This document shows, piece by piece, positions 33,245-42,421 of a DNA stretch of 44,570 nucleotides. Both the position numbers and the translations under genes were made by a program. The first letter of the stretch is position 1, and the number at the start of each line of letters is the position of its first letter. The DNA comes from Pedobacter sp. GTDB lineage: Bacteria > Bacteroidota > Bacteroidia > Sphingobacteriales > Sphingobacteriaceae. The stretch is taken from positions 1 to 44,570 of the forward strand of contig SEDB01000012.1 of the NCBI GenBank assembly GCA_004210715.1, in the 5' to 3' direction. The notes below the pieces were generated by a model. That model did no database searches. It saw only the letters and a list, made by a program, of their open reading frames with translations, and had not been told where the DNA came from.

Positions 33245-33458
33245 AATTTTTGCTTGGTTTTTTTTAGGATTGATCAGGATTTATCAGTACGCCATTTCGC
33301 CGATGCTAGGCGCAAATTGCAGGTTTACGCCCACCTGTTCGCAATATGGAATGGAGGCTATTCGCAAACATGGTCCATTTAAAGGTGGCTGGCTCGCTTT
33401 AAAACGTATTGGTCGCTGTCATCCATGGGGAGCACACGGCCATGATCCTGTGCCATAG
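33228..33458 (+). CDS. yidD: Membrane protein insertion efficiency factor YidD
   Basis: 76 residues. [20 protein letters not shown] followed by [30 protein letters not shown] is the YidD signature with the Cys residues in [10 protein letters not shown], and the [15 protein letters not shown] end is typical. The protein is a small amphipathic membrane-associated helper of YidC-dependent insertion. It starts within the end of rnpA (17-base overlap), the usual rpmH-rnpA-yidD order. The gene itself is intact. Confidence 0.95.
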   Translation: MKFINKIFAWFFLGLIRIYQYAISPMLGANCRFTPTCSQYGMEAIRKHGPFKGGWLALKRIGRCHPWGAHGHDPVP

Positions 33459-33504
33459 CGAATAAATTCTTTAAATCTCCTTACTCAAAACCCTCAACCT
33501 TTCT

Positions 33505-33512
33505 TACCTTTG
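33505..33512 (+). promoter_or_regulatory. -7 box of tsaB promoter, near-leaderless
   Basis: TACCTTTG at 33505-33512 matches TAnnTTTG exactly and ends four bases before the tsaB ATG at 33517, so the transcript would have almost no leader. No clear TTG at the -33 position. Confidence 0.5.
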
Positions 33513-33516
33513 CCGC

Positions 33517-34203
33517 ATGGCTAAAATACTCCAAATAGAAACAGCAACTCAGGTATGTTCAGTCGCTTTGTCAATTGATGGAAAAACTATTTCAGTAAGA
33601 GAAGAAATTGGTCAAAATCTTCATGCAAGTAACTTAACGCTATTTATCGATGAAGTAATTAAAACTGCTAAATTAACCTATCATGAACTGGATGCCATTA
33701 CCGTAAGCAAAGGCCCAGGTTCTTATACTGGTTTAAGGATAGGCGTTTCTACGGCAAAGGGTTTATGTTATGCACTGGATAAACCTTTAATAGCCATTGA
33801 AACATTAAAAATGATGTCAGCTGGATTTTTATTTGAAAACCCAAACTACTCAGGCTTGATATGCCCAATGATTGACGCCAGAAGGATGGAGGTTTATACA
33901 ACTGTATTCGATTCTGAATTAAATATTTTAGAGCCAACATCAGCAAAAATAATTGATGAAACCAGTTTTAGCGATTTACTTGCAAGCAATAAAATCACTT
34001 TTTTAGGTGACGGTGCAGAAAAATGTGCAGAAACAATAACGCATTCAAATGCTGTTTTTGATAATACAAACTTTAATTCGGCAAAATATTTGTCGCCATT
34101 AGCCCATGATGCTTTTAAGCAAACATTTTTTGAAGATGTAGCTTATTTTGAGCCTTTTTATTTAAAAGATTTTGTAGTTACTCAACCCAAAAAGAAAGCT
34201 TAA
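33517..34203 (+). CDS. tsaB: tRNA N6-threonylcarbamoyladenosine biosynthesis protein TsaB
   Basis: 228 residues of the TsaB/YeaZ family, the ASKHA-fold partner of TsaD in making t6A37 in ANN-decoding tRNAs. The N-terminal strand ILQIETATQVCSVALS and the motif SKGPGSYTGLRIGVSTAKGL (about 64-83) are diagnostic; PMIDARRMEVYTTVF follows. It lacks the catalytic metal-binding motif of TsaD, as expected. It has its own promoter and ends one base from the stop of the convergent gene. Confidence 0.95.
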   Translation: MAKILQIETATQVCSVALSIDGKTISVREEIGQNLHASNLTLFIDEVIKTAKLTYHELDAITVSKGPGSYTGLRIGVSTAKGLCYALDKPLIAIETLKMMSAGFLFENPNYSGLICPMIDARRMEVYTTVFDSELNILEPTSAKIIDETSFSDLLASNKITFLGDGAEKCAETITHSNAVFDNTNFNSAKYLSPLAHDAFKQTFFEDVAYFEPFYLKDFVVTQPKKKA

Positions 34204-34204
34204 G

Positions 34205-35614
34205 TTATTTCTTTTTAAAAATAGAGAAAAGGTTTTTAAAGAAGCTTCCTTCATTATGGTCGTTTATTCCGGGCATGATATCGCTGAATTGTGGATGGTT
34301 GACTACATTTCCAAATTTAATTCCAATACCCATATAAACTGAAGTACCGTTCGGTCCTTTTCCTATATCTGCTGTACTATTGATAATTCCTCTCACCTGG
34401 TTTACCGTTGAAAACAAATTATCTGTGCCACCAAAAAGTTCGAAATTTGGAGTTTGATACTTTCCTTGTAGTCCAACCATAAATATGTTGTTTAAATTAT
34501 AGGTAGGTGTAAGGCTTGCTGAAAGCTTGTTATAATTGAATGTGTTAACGAAGGCAATGTCTCCACCTTTGTAAAAAAGATTTTTAGAAACCACTAAGCC
34601 AGGCTTATACAAACCATATGTTTTGGAAACATATACATCCAACTTTGCATTTGTGGCAGCCAAAAACTTTTTACTTTGTTGCGAAAGCAGAAAAATATCC
34701 TTGATCTCCTGATTGGTATTTGATTGGTTGTCGCTTAAATCTTCAATAAATTTTTGAGTATCAACAGTTGTACGTTGCGTTCCACTTCTCCACCAAATAA
34801 AGCCAAGATCTTTAATATTCGCCATTAAGAATAACCCCTTTTTAGTGGTGTAATTAGTGCCAAAGCTAAATGATAAACCGGGGTTATTGAAATTAGGAAA
34901 AAAGGTTTTTTTGTTAACTTCATCTAAATCATAAAAATTGCTGGAATAGGTTCCATTCAAGCCAATCAATAACGAATTTGTTTCAGGACTAATGTAAAGA
35001 TTCGAGTTATTGATATTCAGATCGGTGTACACAATTCCGCTTAATAAGCTTGCTTTAACACCGAATGCGAGTCTTTTATTGTAGTTTTCCCTATAGGTAA
35101 AACTAAATTGGTGGTAAGATTGCTGGTAACCTTTGGTGTTGAAGATATCTCTTAAATCAGTATTTGTTGGGAACCGGGAAAAGGTATCAAAAATCGCTAA
35201 TGTTTCATTTGTATAGTCAATGTGGGCATCAGATCTGATTTGCCAAGCAAAGCCCATTTCTTTTTGGTATTTGTATGATTTGAATAATCTAAAAGTTGCT
35301 ACGTAGATATTACTATTTGTGTATAAATTATTTATTTCGCCTCTGCCCAGAGAAAGGGTTTCTGTATCATATACACCTGCTTGAGAAATTCTTCTAACTG
35401 AATAACTTGAGTTACCTCTATTTGCCGCATTGGTTCCAAAATAAGGTAGGAAAAAATTACTAGAAAACTTTCTTGAGGAATCTAATGTAAACGACTTTTG
35501 AGATGGATTTTCAAAAGCATCAAACATAGTTTTTGTACCAAAAAGACCATATTGTTGTGCACTGACAGTTTTGTAACTACCAACGATGAGTAAGGCAAGT
35601 AAGAGTTTCTTCAT
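34205..35614 (-). CDS. DUF5723-like outer-membrane protein
   Basis: 469 residues with signal peptide (about 1-19, ending VSAQ). The mature part is beta-rich with alternating aromatic residues (FSSNFFLPYFGTNAANRGNS; YHQFSFTYRENYNKRLAFGVKASLLSG; LSFSFGTNYTTKKGLFLMANIKDLG; VYMGIGIKFGNVVNHPQFSD), suggesting a barrel. The start QYGLFGTKTMFDAFENPSQKSF resembles the DUF5723 family of Bacteroidota. A short charged C-terminus (NLFSIFKKK) follows the barrel pattern. It is the second gene of a two-gene minus-strand operon, 29 bases after the gene at 35644. Function is unknown. Confidence 0.7.
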   Translation of the reverse strand: MKKLLLALLIVGSYKTVSAQQYGLFGTKTMFDAFENPSQKSFTLDSSRKFSSNFFLPYFGTNAANRGNSSYSVRRISQAGVYDTETLSLGRGEINNLYTNSNIYVATFRLFKSYKYQKEMGFAWQIRSDAHIDYTNETLAIFDTFSRFPTNTDLRDIFNTKGYQQSYHQFSFTYRENYNKRLAFGVKASLLSGIVYTDLNINNSNLYISPETNSLLIGLNGTYSSNFYDLDEVNKKTFFPNFNNPGLSFSFGTNYTTKKGLFLMANIKDLGFIWWRSGTQRTTVDTQKFIEDLSDNQSNTNQEIKDIFLLSQQSKKFLAATNAKLDVYVSKTYGLYKPGLVVSKNLFYKGGDIAFVNTFNYNKLSASLTPTYNLNNIFMVGLQGKYQTPNFELFGGTDNLFSTVNQVRGIINSTADIGKGPNGTSVYMGIGIKFGNVVNHPQFSDIMPGINDHNEGSFFKNLFSIFKKK

Positions 35615-35643
35615 GTATAATTTAGTATTCTGGCGTGTTCTTA

Positions 35644-37212
35644 TTAACGGATACTTAGTGAGTCTGGTATTGTTTGTTGTATATATTTGTTTAAGAGGGT
35701 GTTAGTGATAAATTTGTCCTTATCAGCAACCATTTGATAGCAGAATGTATCAAAACTTTTCAATCCGCTATCTGCACGAAAGTGCTGGTAATATTTTGAT
35801 AGTAAATTATCCCTCAAAATACTATTTGAATTTTTTAACCCAACGTAAAAAGTAACATTCGATGTAGATGAAATTTGATTCATTGCATCTAGGTATTCCG
35901 CATTTTGAATGAGTAACTTATTACTTTTGTAGCTGTTTAAAAAGGATTGTAATGTGCTGGCATAATTCGCAACAATTAAATAGTTATCAATAATACAATA
36001 ATATGGTCTGCTGAAATTTTTAAAAGGTTCTCCATAATAGCTATAGAGAACATTAGATGATTTGAAAATCTTGATTTCATCATTGTAATCGGTACTAACA
36101 TCGAACAAAAGCTGTTTTACTTTTTCGCCATTGCTGAGTTGAATTGCAGCTAATTTTTCGGCAGTTTTTAATTGAAATATAGTAAACTCATTTTTGGTAT
36201 AAACAGGGAATATCGAATTTAAATCTGTACGGTATTCATTTTTAACATTATTAATAATCGATTCTATTTTTTTTACTCCATTAAGCTTGGTCTGTTGAGC
36301 GATAAAATCTTTGTGCCAGGAAGAATAATCGTTAATGGCGTATAAGGTATAGCTTGCGGTGTTCTCCGGCAATATGTTTTGAATAGTAGTACTTTGGGCA
36401 ATGCTCTTTTCAAATAGTTTCAGGTAATCATTTTCATTCTTCAAAGTTGTATTGCCATTGAAAAGAATTCTTTCTTTACTAAAGTTATAGTTTAAGGAAG
36501 CAAAGCTATTTTGCTTATTTAAAAAAGAAATATTGCCATTTATATTCTCTGCCAATACGTTTTTTAATAAAAGTGGGGCTTGGTTAAAGTTAACATAAAT
36601 CTGTGCCAGGGCACTTTTGGTAGTTCCATTATTTTCCTTGATGTAATCCGTAAAAGGATTTTCTGTTAAGCGTATGGCAGCATCGTTAATTAATTTGAGA
36701 GAAGTAGATAAAGTAATCACCCTGTCTTTTACGTTTGCATAAGCAGAAACACTATCATTTAATTTGATATGATACAAATCCTTCTTAACCAATGAGATGT
36801 ATTTTTTTGATTTGATAAGTTTATTAAGTTTATTTAAATCTTCTTCAGGCTTAATTTGGACTGTTAAAAGGAAATTAAGCGTTTTATTTGAATCTGGAAG
36901 TATGCTAATATAAATGCGCTGATCCTTAATGTATGAATTAAGTCCATTATCATTAATTACCACATCTTTGAGCTTGCTTAAAAGACCAGTTTTTTCTTCG
37001 CCTAAAACCTGCTGAATTAAATTTTGAGCTTTAATTATTTCGTAAAAACCTTTATCATTTTGAAATGATATTACTAAAGCTGCATTATTGGTGGCGCACT
37101 GAAGTGCTAAATCTTTTGCATTGTTTTCACTGCCTAATTTTGAGAAATATAAATACGTCATCAAAATGATTCCGAGCAGTAAAGTAATTATTATAATTAT
37201 GATCTTTTTCAT
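35644..37212 (-). CDS. Membrane-anchored protein, DUF3352-like
   Basis: 522 residues with one N-terminal membrane helix (MKKIIIIIITLLLGIILMTY followed by LYFSKLG), the rest probably periplasmic. The body alternates strands and helices with repeated motifs (ALVISFQNDKGFYEIIK; YHIKLNDSVSAYANVKDRVITLSTS; IYVNFNQAPLLLKNVL; YYCIIDNYLIVANYASTLQSFLNSYKSNKLL), which reminds me of DUF3352-type proteins, but I am only moderately sure. No catalytic motif was seen. It is co-transcribed with the barrel gene at 34205 and divergent from the DUF423 gene. Confidence 0.6.
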   Translation of the reverse strand: MKKIIIIIITLLLGIILMTYLYFSKLGSENNAKDLALQCATNNAALVISFQNDKGFYEIIKAQNLIQQVLGEEKTGLLSKLKDVVINDNGLNSYIKDQRIYISILPDSNKTLNFLLTVQIKPEEDLNKLNKLIKSKKYISLVKKDLYHIKLNDSVSAYANVKDRVITLSTSLKLINDAAIRLTENPFTDYIKENNGTTKSALAQIYVNFNQAPLLLKNVLAENINGNISFLNKQNSFASLNYNFSKERILFNGNTTLKNENDYLKLFEKSIAQSTTIQNILPENTASYTLYAINDYSSWHKDFIAQQTKLNGVKKIESIINNVKNEYRTDLNSIFPVYTKNEFTIFQLKTAEKLAAIQLSNGEKVKQLLFDVSTDYNDEIKIFKSSNVLYSYYGEPFKNFSRPYYCIIDNYLIVANYASTLQSFLNSYKSNKLLIQNAEYLDAMNQISSTSNVTFYVGLKNSNSILRDNLLSKYYQHFRADSGLKSFDTFCYQMVADKDKFITNTLLNKYIQQTIPDSLSIR

Positions 37213-37304
37213 TCGCTGTGCAACAAATTTAATTTATTACATTGATTAGTGAGAAGTTCTTTGTCAATTTATTAATTTAGCGATTGCTTCATGCAAGATA
37301 TAAT

Positions 37305-37691
37305 ATGAATAAACGAATTATACTTACTGCTTCTTTTTTCGGTGTGGTGGCTGTTTTACTTGGTGCTTTTGGTGCCCATGGGTTAAAGGCCTTAATAGAT
37401 AGTTCTTCAATGGAAATCTGGCAAAAAGGGGTTGACTATCAGTTTTACCACACATTTGCTCTTTTATACCTCTCAACATTCGCTCGTTATAGAAATAAGC
37501 TGATCAATATAGCTTACTTCTGTTTTACCTTTGGTATCGTCTTATTCTCAGGATCGCTGTATTTACTCGCAACGCGTAGCATTTTACACCTAGATTTTAT
37601 AAACCTTATTGGGCCACTAACACCCATTGGTGGTTTATTATTTGTTTTAGGATGGATTATGTTGTTTTTCGCAGCTTTTAAAGATAAGTAA
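37305..37691 (+). CDS. DUF423 family small membrane protein
   Basis: 128 residues from ATG 37305 (a start seven codons upstream is possible but would spoil the membrane signal). Four membrane helices: ILTASFFGVVAVLLGAFGAHGL, YQFYHTFALLYLSTFA, LINIAYFCFTFGIVLFSGSLYLLA and LTPIGGLLFVLGWIMLFFAAF. The GAFGAHGL motif and the GVDYQFYHTFALL block are DUF423 hallmarks. Function is unknown. Its TAA overlaps the priA ATG (TAATG), indicating coupling. Confidence 0.92.
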   Translation: MNKRIILTASFFGVVAVLLGAFGAHGLKALIDSSSMEIWQKGVDYQFYHTFALLYLSTFARYRNKLINIAYFCFTFGIVLFSGSLYLLATRSILHLDFINLIGPLTPIGGLLFVLGWIMLFFAAFKDK

Positions 37692-40171
37692 TGGACACTT
37701 TTATAAATGATATTTTTACAGAAAGAGAAACACTTTTTGTGGAAGTTATTTTGCCATTATCACTGGCGAAAAACTATACTTATCGAATACCTTTTGATTT
37801 GAATGATCAGGTTGCGATTGGCAAAAGGGTGGTGGTACAATTTGGGAAGCATAAAATTTATACCGCATTAATTAGTGGGATTTCCACTACTCCACCAGGA
37901 CTTTACGAAGCAAAATACATCATTGATATTATCGATTCAGAACCAGTTGTTACATCAACTCAACTGAAGTTTTGGGATTGGATGAAGAATTATTACATGT
38001 GCAACGAAGGCGATGTAATGTCTGCAGCTCTACCAGCCAGTTTAAAGCTAGCGAGCGAAACCATTCTTGTCTTACGTGAGGATTTTAGTGATGAAATTGT
38101 ACTCACTGAGAAAGAAGAGATTATCATTACAGCATTAAAAAAGCAGGAGAAGCTAACGGTTAATGATGTTTCGAAGCTACTAGGACAAAAAACAGTTTAT
38201 CCAATTATTAATGATTTATTAGATAAAGAGCTTATCCTGGTTGCTGAAGAAGTGGTTCAGAAGTATAAGCCTTTATTAAAGTCATTCGTTTTATTAAATG
38301 ATTTTTACGCCGACCAGGAAAATCTGAAACAATTGTTTGCTGTTTTAGAAAGAGCACCTAAACAGTTAGATGCTCTGCTTGCTTATCTTAAATTACAAAA
38401 GTCAAATCTTCCAATATCTAAAGAACAACTTTTAGAAGAAAGTAATTGCGGACCTGCAGCGCTCAAAGCACTTACTGATAAAGAGGTTTTCATGGTGATG
38501 AAGCGAGCAGTAAGTAGGTTGGCGGCACACGATGAAGCTTTTAGCGTTAATTTTCAACTTAATCAAGGCCAGAATGCTGCCTTATCTCAGATAACAAAAT
38601 CTTTTGTAGAAAAAGATGTTGTTCTACTTCATGGTGTTACCGCTTCTGGTAAAACCCAGGTTTATATCAAGTTAATTGAAGAAATTATTCAAAACACAGA
38701 TGGCCAGGTTTTATTCTTGCTGCCAGAAATTGCACTAACTACGCAAATAGTAGAACGTATTAAACGTTATTTTGGAAATGCGATTGGTGTTTATCATTCT
38801 AAGTTTAATAATAGTGAAAGGGTGGAAATCTGGAATAAGGTTAGAACAGGAGCTTATAAAGTTATACTTGGAGCACGTTCTGCAGTTTTTCTCCCTTTTC
38901 AAAATTTGAAATTGATTGTTGTTGATGAGGAGCACGAACCTTCGTATAAACAGTATGATCCGGCACCTCGTTACCAGGCTAGAGATGCTTCAATTTATTT
39001 AGCGCATTTGCATCAGGCTAAAGTTATTCTCGGTTCAGCCACACCTTCATTGGAAAGTTATTATAATGCTCTACAAGGTAAATATGCGTTGGTTGAAATG
39101 AAAGAGCGTTTCGGTGGAGTGCAGTTACCAAACCAACAGGTGGTTAGTATTTCCGAAGAAACGAAAAGAAAAACGATGGTGTCGTATTTCTCAAGTGTAT
39201 TAATTAAAGATATCGATTTGGCGCTTTCTAAGAAGGAGCAAATCGTTCTCTTTCAGAATAGAAGAGGTTATGCAACCATTTTGATCTGTGCCACCTGTGG
39301 TTATACGCCAAAATGTGTTAACTGCGATGTGAGCTTAACCTACCATAAAAGCAGCGGCAAATTACATTGTCACTACTGCGGTTATCAGCAAAGCAGTGTT
39401 AACATTTGCCCAGCATGTGGTTCTGTACATGTCGAGCAGAAAGGATTTGGTACCGAGCGCATAGAAGAAGAACTCAAATTGCTTTATCCGGATGTTACTA
39501 TTGCTCGTTTGGATATGGATAGCACCAGAACTAAAAATGGTTTGCAGCAAATTTTGAATGATTTCCAGGAGAAAAAAACCGATATCCTGATAGGAACACA
39601 GATGGTGGCTAAAGGCTTAGATTTTGATAATTTGAACTTAATTGGTGTAATTAACGCCGATACGCTTTTGGGTTATCCTGATTTTAGGGCTTACGAACGT
39701 AGCTTCCAGCTTTTAGCCCAGGTAGCGGGAAGAGCGGGTAGGAGAGCAGATCAGGGAAATGTATGCATCCAAACCTATGATGCGGATAACCGAATTATTA
39801 AGCAGGTGGTAGACAACGATTATGAAGGAATGTATAATGATGAAATCGCTGAACGTGAAAAATTTCAATACCCTCCATTTTCACGAATGATATTCCTTTA
39901 CGTCAAACATAAGGATTCAAATGTACTCGATCATGCCGCCTTTAACTTAGCAAATATTCTTAAAGCCAAATTTGGTAAACGAGTTTTAGGCCCGGAACAA
40001 CCATTAATTAGTCGTGTGCGAAATCTTTACATCAAGCAAATTATTATAAAAGCGGATAAACACACCGCCATACAAAAGGTAAAAGATGCACTAAGAGAAA
40101 CGTTGACCCAATTCAATGCCACCAAAGAATTTAAGGGAGTCTTTACACAGATAGATGTAGATCCTTATTAG
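37691..40171 (+). CDS. priA: Primosomal replication restart helicase PriA
   Basis: 826 residues. An N-terminal 3' DNA-binding domain (FVEVILPLSLAKNYTYRIPF; VGKRVVVQFG-like strand) precedes a winged-helix segment, then the SF2 helicase core: Walker A GVTASGKTQ (Gly320-Lys321-Thr322), DEEH box (412-415), YDPAPRYQARD, and GSATPSLES. The zinc-binding insertion has paired cysteines between about 534 and 577 (CATCGYTPKCVNCD; CHYCGY; CPACGS). Helicase motifs VI and V appear as IGTQMVAKGLDFDNL and QVAGRAGRRADQG. It reloads the replisome at collapsed forks. It is coupled to the DUF423 gene and overlaps the convergent barrel gene by four bases. Confidence 0.97.
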   Translation: MDTFINDIFTERETLFVEVILPLSLAKNYTYRIPFDLNDQVAIGKRVVVQFGKHKIYTALISGISTTPPGLYEAKYIIDIIDSEPVVTSTQLKFWDWMKNYYMCNEGDVMSAALPASLKLASETILVLREDFSDEIVLTEKEEIIITALKKQEKLTVNDVSKLLGQKTVYPIINDLLDKELILVAEEVVQKYKPLLKSFVLLNDFYADQENLKQLFAVLERAPKQLDALLAYLKLQKSNLPISKEQLLEESNCGPAALKALTDKEVFMVMKRAVSRLAAHDEAFSVNFQLNQGQNAALSQITKSFVEKDVVLLHGVTASGKTQVYIKLIEEIIQNTDGQVLFLLPEIALTTQIVERIKRYFGNAIGVYHSKFNNSERVEIWNKVRTGAYKVILGARSAVFLPFQNLKLIVVDEEHEPSYKQYDPAPRYQARDASIYLAHLHQAKVILGSATPSLESYYNALQGKYALVEMKERFGGVQLPNQQVVSISEETKRKTMVSYFSSVLIKDIDLALSKKEQIVLFQNRRGYATILICATCGYTPKCVNCDVSLTYHKSSGKLHCHYCGYQQSSVNICPACGSVHVEQKGFGTERIEEELKLLYPDVTIARLDMDSTRTKNGLQQILNDFQEKKTDILIGTQMVAKGLDFDNLNLIGVINADTLLGYPDFRAYERSFQLLAQVAGRAGRRADQGNVCIQTYDADNRIIKQVVDNDYEGMYNDEIAEREKFQYPPFSRMIFLYVKHKDSNVLDHAAFNLANILKAKFGKRVLGPEQPLISRVRNLYIKQIIIKADKHTAIQKVKDALRETLTQFNATKEFKGVFTQIDVDPY

Positions 40172-40854
40172 TTTTTACTATTGAAATTGAATTGGATTCC
40201 TGCTGAAACTGGGTTCAATAGAAATTCCCACTTATTGTAAGTGTTAACTGTTCTTCCTGCTAAATTAGGTTGTGTAATATCCTGCTTTTCATATGAATAA
40301 TAGAAATCCAGGCTACTTTCAGCGAACACTGCTAAATTTGGAATAATATTAATTTTGAAACCTAATGACGGTGTCATTACTAATCCATTCTTACTTGCAT
40401 CGGCCGATTGGCTTGTTGAAGGAACCATTGAATTTGCTGGTGACAATGTTCCTGTGAATCTGTTTGAACGGTAACCAAAGTCAAATGCAAAATATGGTTG
40501 AATTCTTGAATAATTAAAATTTTTCTCGAAGCCAATTTTAAATGAATAATCTGTCACTTTTCCTTGCCCTATTTCACAAGTTTCGCAAGTATTTTGGAAA
40601 GTAACGTCTCTGCTTCTAAAATAATTACCACTAATTCTATAGCTAATCTGATTGTCGTTAAATTTAAGTATTACGCCATTTCCATACATTTTTGTATAGT
40701 CTTGAGTATTTGTTTGGTTTAGTATTTTAGGTAATTGCATTAAGCTAAAAGCTCTTCCTGCAATAGAATAATTATAATCAGCACTGGTTTGTGCTAAAAG
40801 GTTGGTTGATATGACTGTTGCTAACAAAAATATGCTCAAGAATACTTTTTTCAT
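40168..40854 (-). CDS. Predicted outer-membrane beta-barrel protein
   Basis: 228 residues from ATG 40854; a 22-codon extension upstream was rejected because MKKVFLSIFLLATVISTNLLAQ is a good signal peptide. The mature part has eight-strand-like alternating patterns (GVILKFNDNQISYRISGNYF; DYSFKIGFEKNFNYSRIQPYFAFDFGYRS; PSLGFKINIIPNLAVFAESSLDFYYSY; EFLLNPVSAGIQFNF), ending in Asn-Phe-rich sequence. A CETCEIG segment carries two cysteines in a loop. It fits small OmpA/OmpW-like barrels without clear family. It converges on priA with a four-base overlap of stops. Confidence 0.7.
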   Translation of the reverse strand: MKKVFLSIFLLATVISTNLLAQTSADYNYSIAGRAFSLMQLPKILNQTNTQDYTKMYGNGVILKFNDNQISYRISGNYFRSRDVTFQNTCETCEIGQGKVTDYSFKIGFEKNFNYSRIQPYFAFDFGYRSNRFTGTLSPANSMVPSTSQSADASKNGLVMTPSLGFKINIIPNLAVFAESSLDFYYSYEKQDITQPNLAGRTVNTYNKWEFLLNPVSAGIQFNFNSKN

Positions 40855-40998
40855 TTCTAATAGAGATAGAGTAGTGTGTTTTTTAGACTTCAAAAGTAGA
40901 AATAATTCCTTAATACACAATTAATGTTTGTACTTTCTTCAGGTAGTAGTTTTTAGTTTTGATTTACTGGTAGTTATATTAATGTTAATTTCTTTATC

Positions 40999-41028
40999 TT
41001 GTATCGATGCTAAAATTAGCTAATTTTG
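40999..41028 (+). promoter_or_regulatory. Promoter of pcm, nearly leaderless
   Basis: TTG (40999-41001), 19 bases, then TAATTTTG (41021-41028), a perfect -33/-7 pair. The ATG at 41036 lies seven bases after the -7 box, so the mRNA would begin at or very near the start codon. Confidence 0.7.
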
Positions 41029-41035
41029 AGACTTC

Positions 41036-41692
41036 ATGGCCTATAAATTTGTTGATAATTACCGAGAGCGTGGTGCGAGAAAGAAGTTAGTTGAATTACT
41101 GAAATCTCGCGGAATTGAGGATAGAAACGTATTAGAAGCAATTGGAAAAGTACCACGACATTTCTTTTTTGATGAAACTTTCTGGAACCAGGCTTATAAA
41201 GATATTGCGTTCCCGATAGGCGATGGACAAACCATTTCTCAACCTTATACCGTTGCTTATCAAAGCGAATTACTGCACATAAAAAAAGGCGACAAAGTAT
41301 TAGAGATTGGTACAGGGTCTGGCTATCAAACTTGTATTTTAATGGAACTTGGTGCCCAGGTTTTTACCATCGAGAGGCAAGAGAATATTTATAACAGAAC
41401 CATACAAGTTTTACCTGGAATGGGATACAGGCCAATTTTTTATTGTGGCGATGGCTCAAAAGGAATTGCCGAACATGCTCCATACGATAAAATTATAGTT
41501 ACTGCCGGTGCTCCATTAGTACCGGAGATTCTCCTAAAACAACTGAAGATTGGTGGTATTCTGGTTATACCAGTTGGAGATGAGAAAACCCAAAAAATGG
41601 TAACGGTTATCCGCGTGAGCGAAACGGATTACGAAAAAATAGTTCTGGATACGTTTAGGTTTGTACCTTTAGTTGGCGACCAGGCGTGGTAG
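41036..41692 (+). CDS. pcm: Protein-L-isoaspartate O-methyltransferase
   Basis: 218 residues. It repairs isoaspartyl damage by methyl transfer from S-adenosylmethionine. Family motifs: KVPRHFFFDETFWNQAYKDIAFPIGDGQTISQP around residues 38-70 (cut here only to show the conserved IGDGQTISQPY), SAM-binding VLEIGTGSGYQTCIL (about 88-102), FTIERQENIY, YCGDGSKGI and IIVTAGAPLVPE. It is of normal length, stands alone, and is separated from smpB by an inverted-repeat hairpin. Confidence 0.96.
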   Translation: MAYKFVDNYRERGARKKLVELLKSRGIEDRNVLEAIGKVPRHFFFDETFWNQAYKDIAFPIGDGQTISQPYTVAYQSELLHIKKGDKVLEIGTGSGYQTCILMELGAQVFTIERQENIYNRTIQVLPGMGYRPIFYCGDGSKGIAEHAPYDKIIVTAGAPLVPEILLKQLKIGGILVIPVGDEKTQKMVTVIRVSETDYEKIVLDTFRFVPLVGDQAW

Positions 41693-41695
41693 CAG

Positions 41696-41753
41696 TAATC
41701 AGTTTTTAGTTGGCTTGTTCCAGTTAAAACTGCCAACTAAAAACTGCTGATTA
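41696..41753. repeat. Long inverted repeat between convergent pcm and smpB
   Basis: TAATCAGTTTTTAGTTGGC (41696-41714) pairs with GCCAACTAAAAACTG-CTG-ATTA-type sequence (41732-41753), perfect except for three extra bases. The loop itself holds the small palindrome CAGTT-AA-AACTG. There is no T-run at either end, so it may act as a two-way terminator of unusual type or be a dispersed intergenic repeat. Confidence 0.7.
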
Positions 41754-41755
41754 AA

Positions 41756-42205
41756 TTATCTTTTCATCGCTCTGTCTAGTTCACGTTTCATGTCTTTATC
41801 TTTTAAGCTATCACGTTTATCGAATTCTTTTTTACCCTGAGCCAAAGCAATTTCCATTTTTGCAAAACCTCTTTCATTGATAAAGATTCTTAAAGGAACA
41901 ATAGTATAGCCTTTTTCCTCGCCTTTGAGTTTTAACTTTCTTAATTCTTTCTTTTGAAGCAATAAAGCACGATCTCTTTTTATATCGTGATGGTAGAAAG
42001 AACTGTGGCTATATTCAGAAACATGAAGATTTCTTACATATAAAATGCCACCAATAAACATGCAGAATGCATCGGTCATTGTTGCTTTTCCTTGTCGTAT
42101 GGCTTTAATTTCTGTACCTAATAGTGCAATTCCTGCCACATATTTATCAAGTAAATTATAGTCGAAATATGCTCTTTTGTTTTTTATATTAATGTCGTTT
42201 TTCAA
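41756..42205 (-). CDS. smpB: SsrA-binding protein SmpB
   Basis: 149 residues when started at a TTG (42205), which gives the expected N-terminus MKNDINIKNKRAYFDYNLLD; the longer frame to 42271 adds 22 unrelated residues. Family blocks: YVAGIALLGTEIKAIRQGKATMTDAFC, YSHSSFYHHDIKRDRALLL, LKLKGEEKGYTIVPLRIFIN and EIALAQGKKEFDKRDSLKDKD followed by a basic tail. It binds tmRNA and brings it to stalled ribosomes. The tmRNA gene is not in the window. It converges on pcm. Confidence 0.95.
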   Translation of the reverse strand: MKNDINIKNKRAYFDYNLLDKYVAGIALLGTEIKAIRQGKATMTDAFCMFIGGILYVRNLHVSEYSHSSFYHHDIKRDRALLLQKKELRKLKLKGEEKGYTIVPLRIFINERGFAKMEIALAQGKKEFDKRDSLKDKDMKRELDRAMKR

Positions 42206-42421
42206 AATTGAAATGTATTTCTGGTAGATAAAATCTACATTATAAAAATCAGCAAATATGCTGGGTTGCAAATATCTTAAAATTTGATGTTATAATTCTG
42301 TTTTTATTTATTTCATTAGCTGCTAAAATCAACAATTAAAATATTCATCTGTTTGTAAAGACTAAAGGTTATACCAACTGGTTAAAAATTATTATTTAAG
42401 TTTGGCTGATAAACATCCGAT

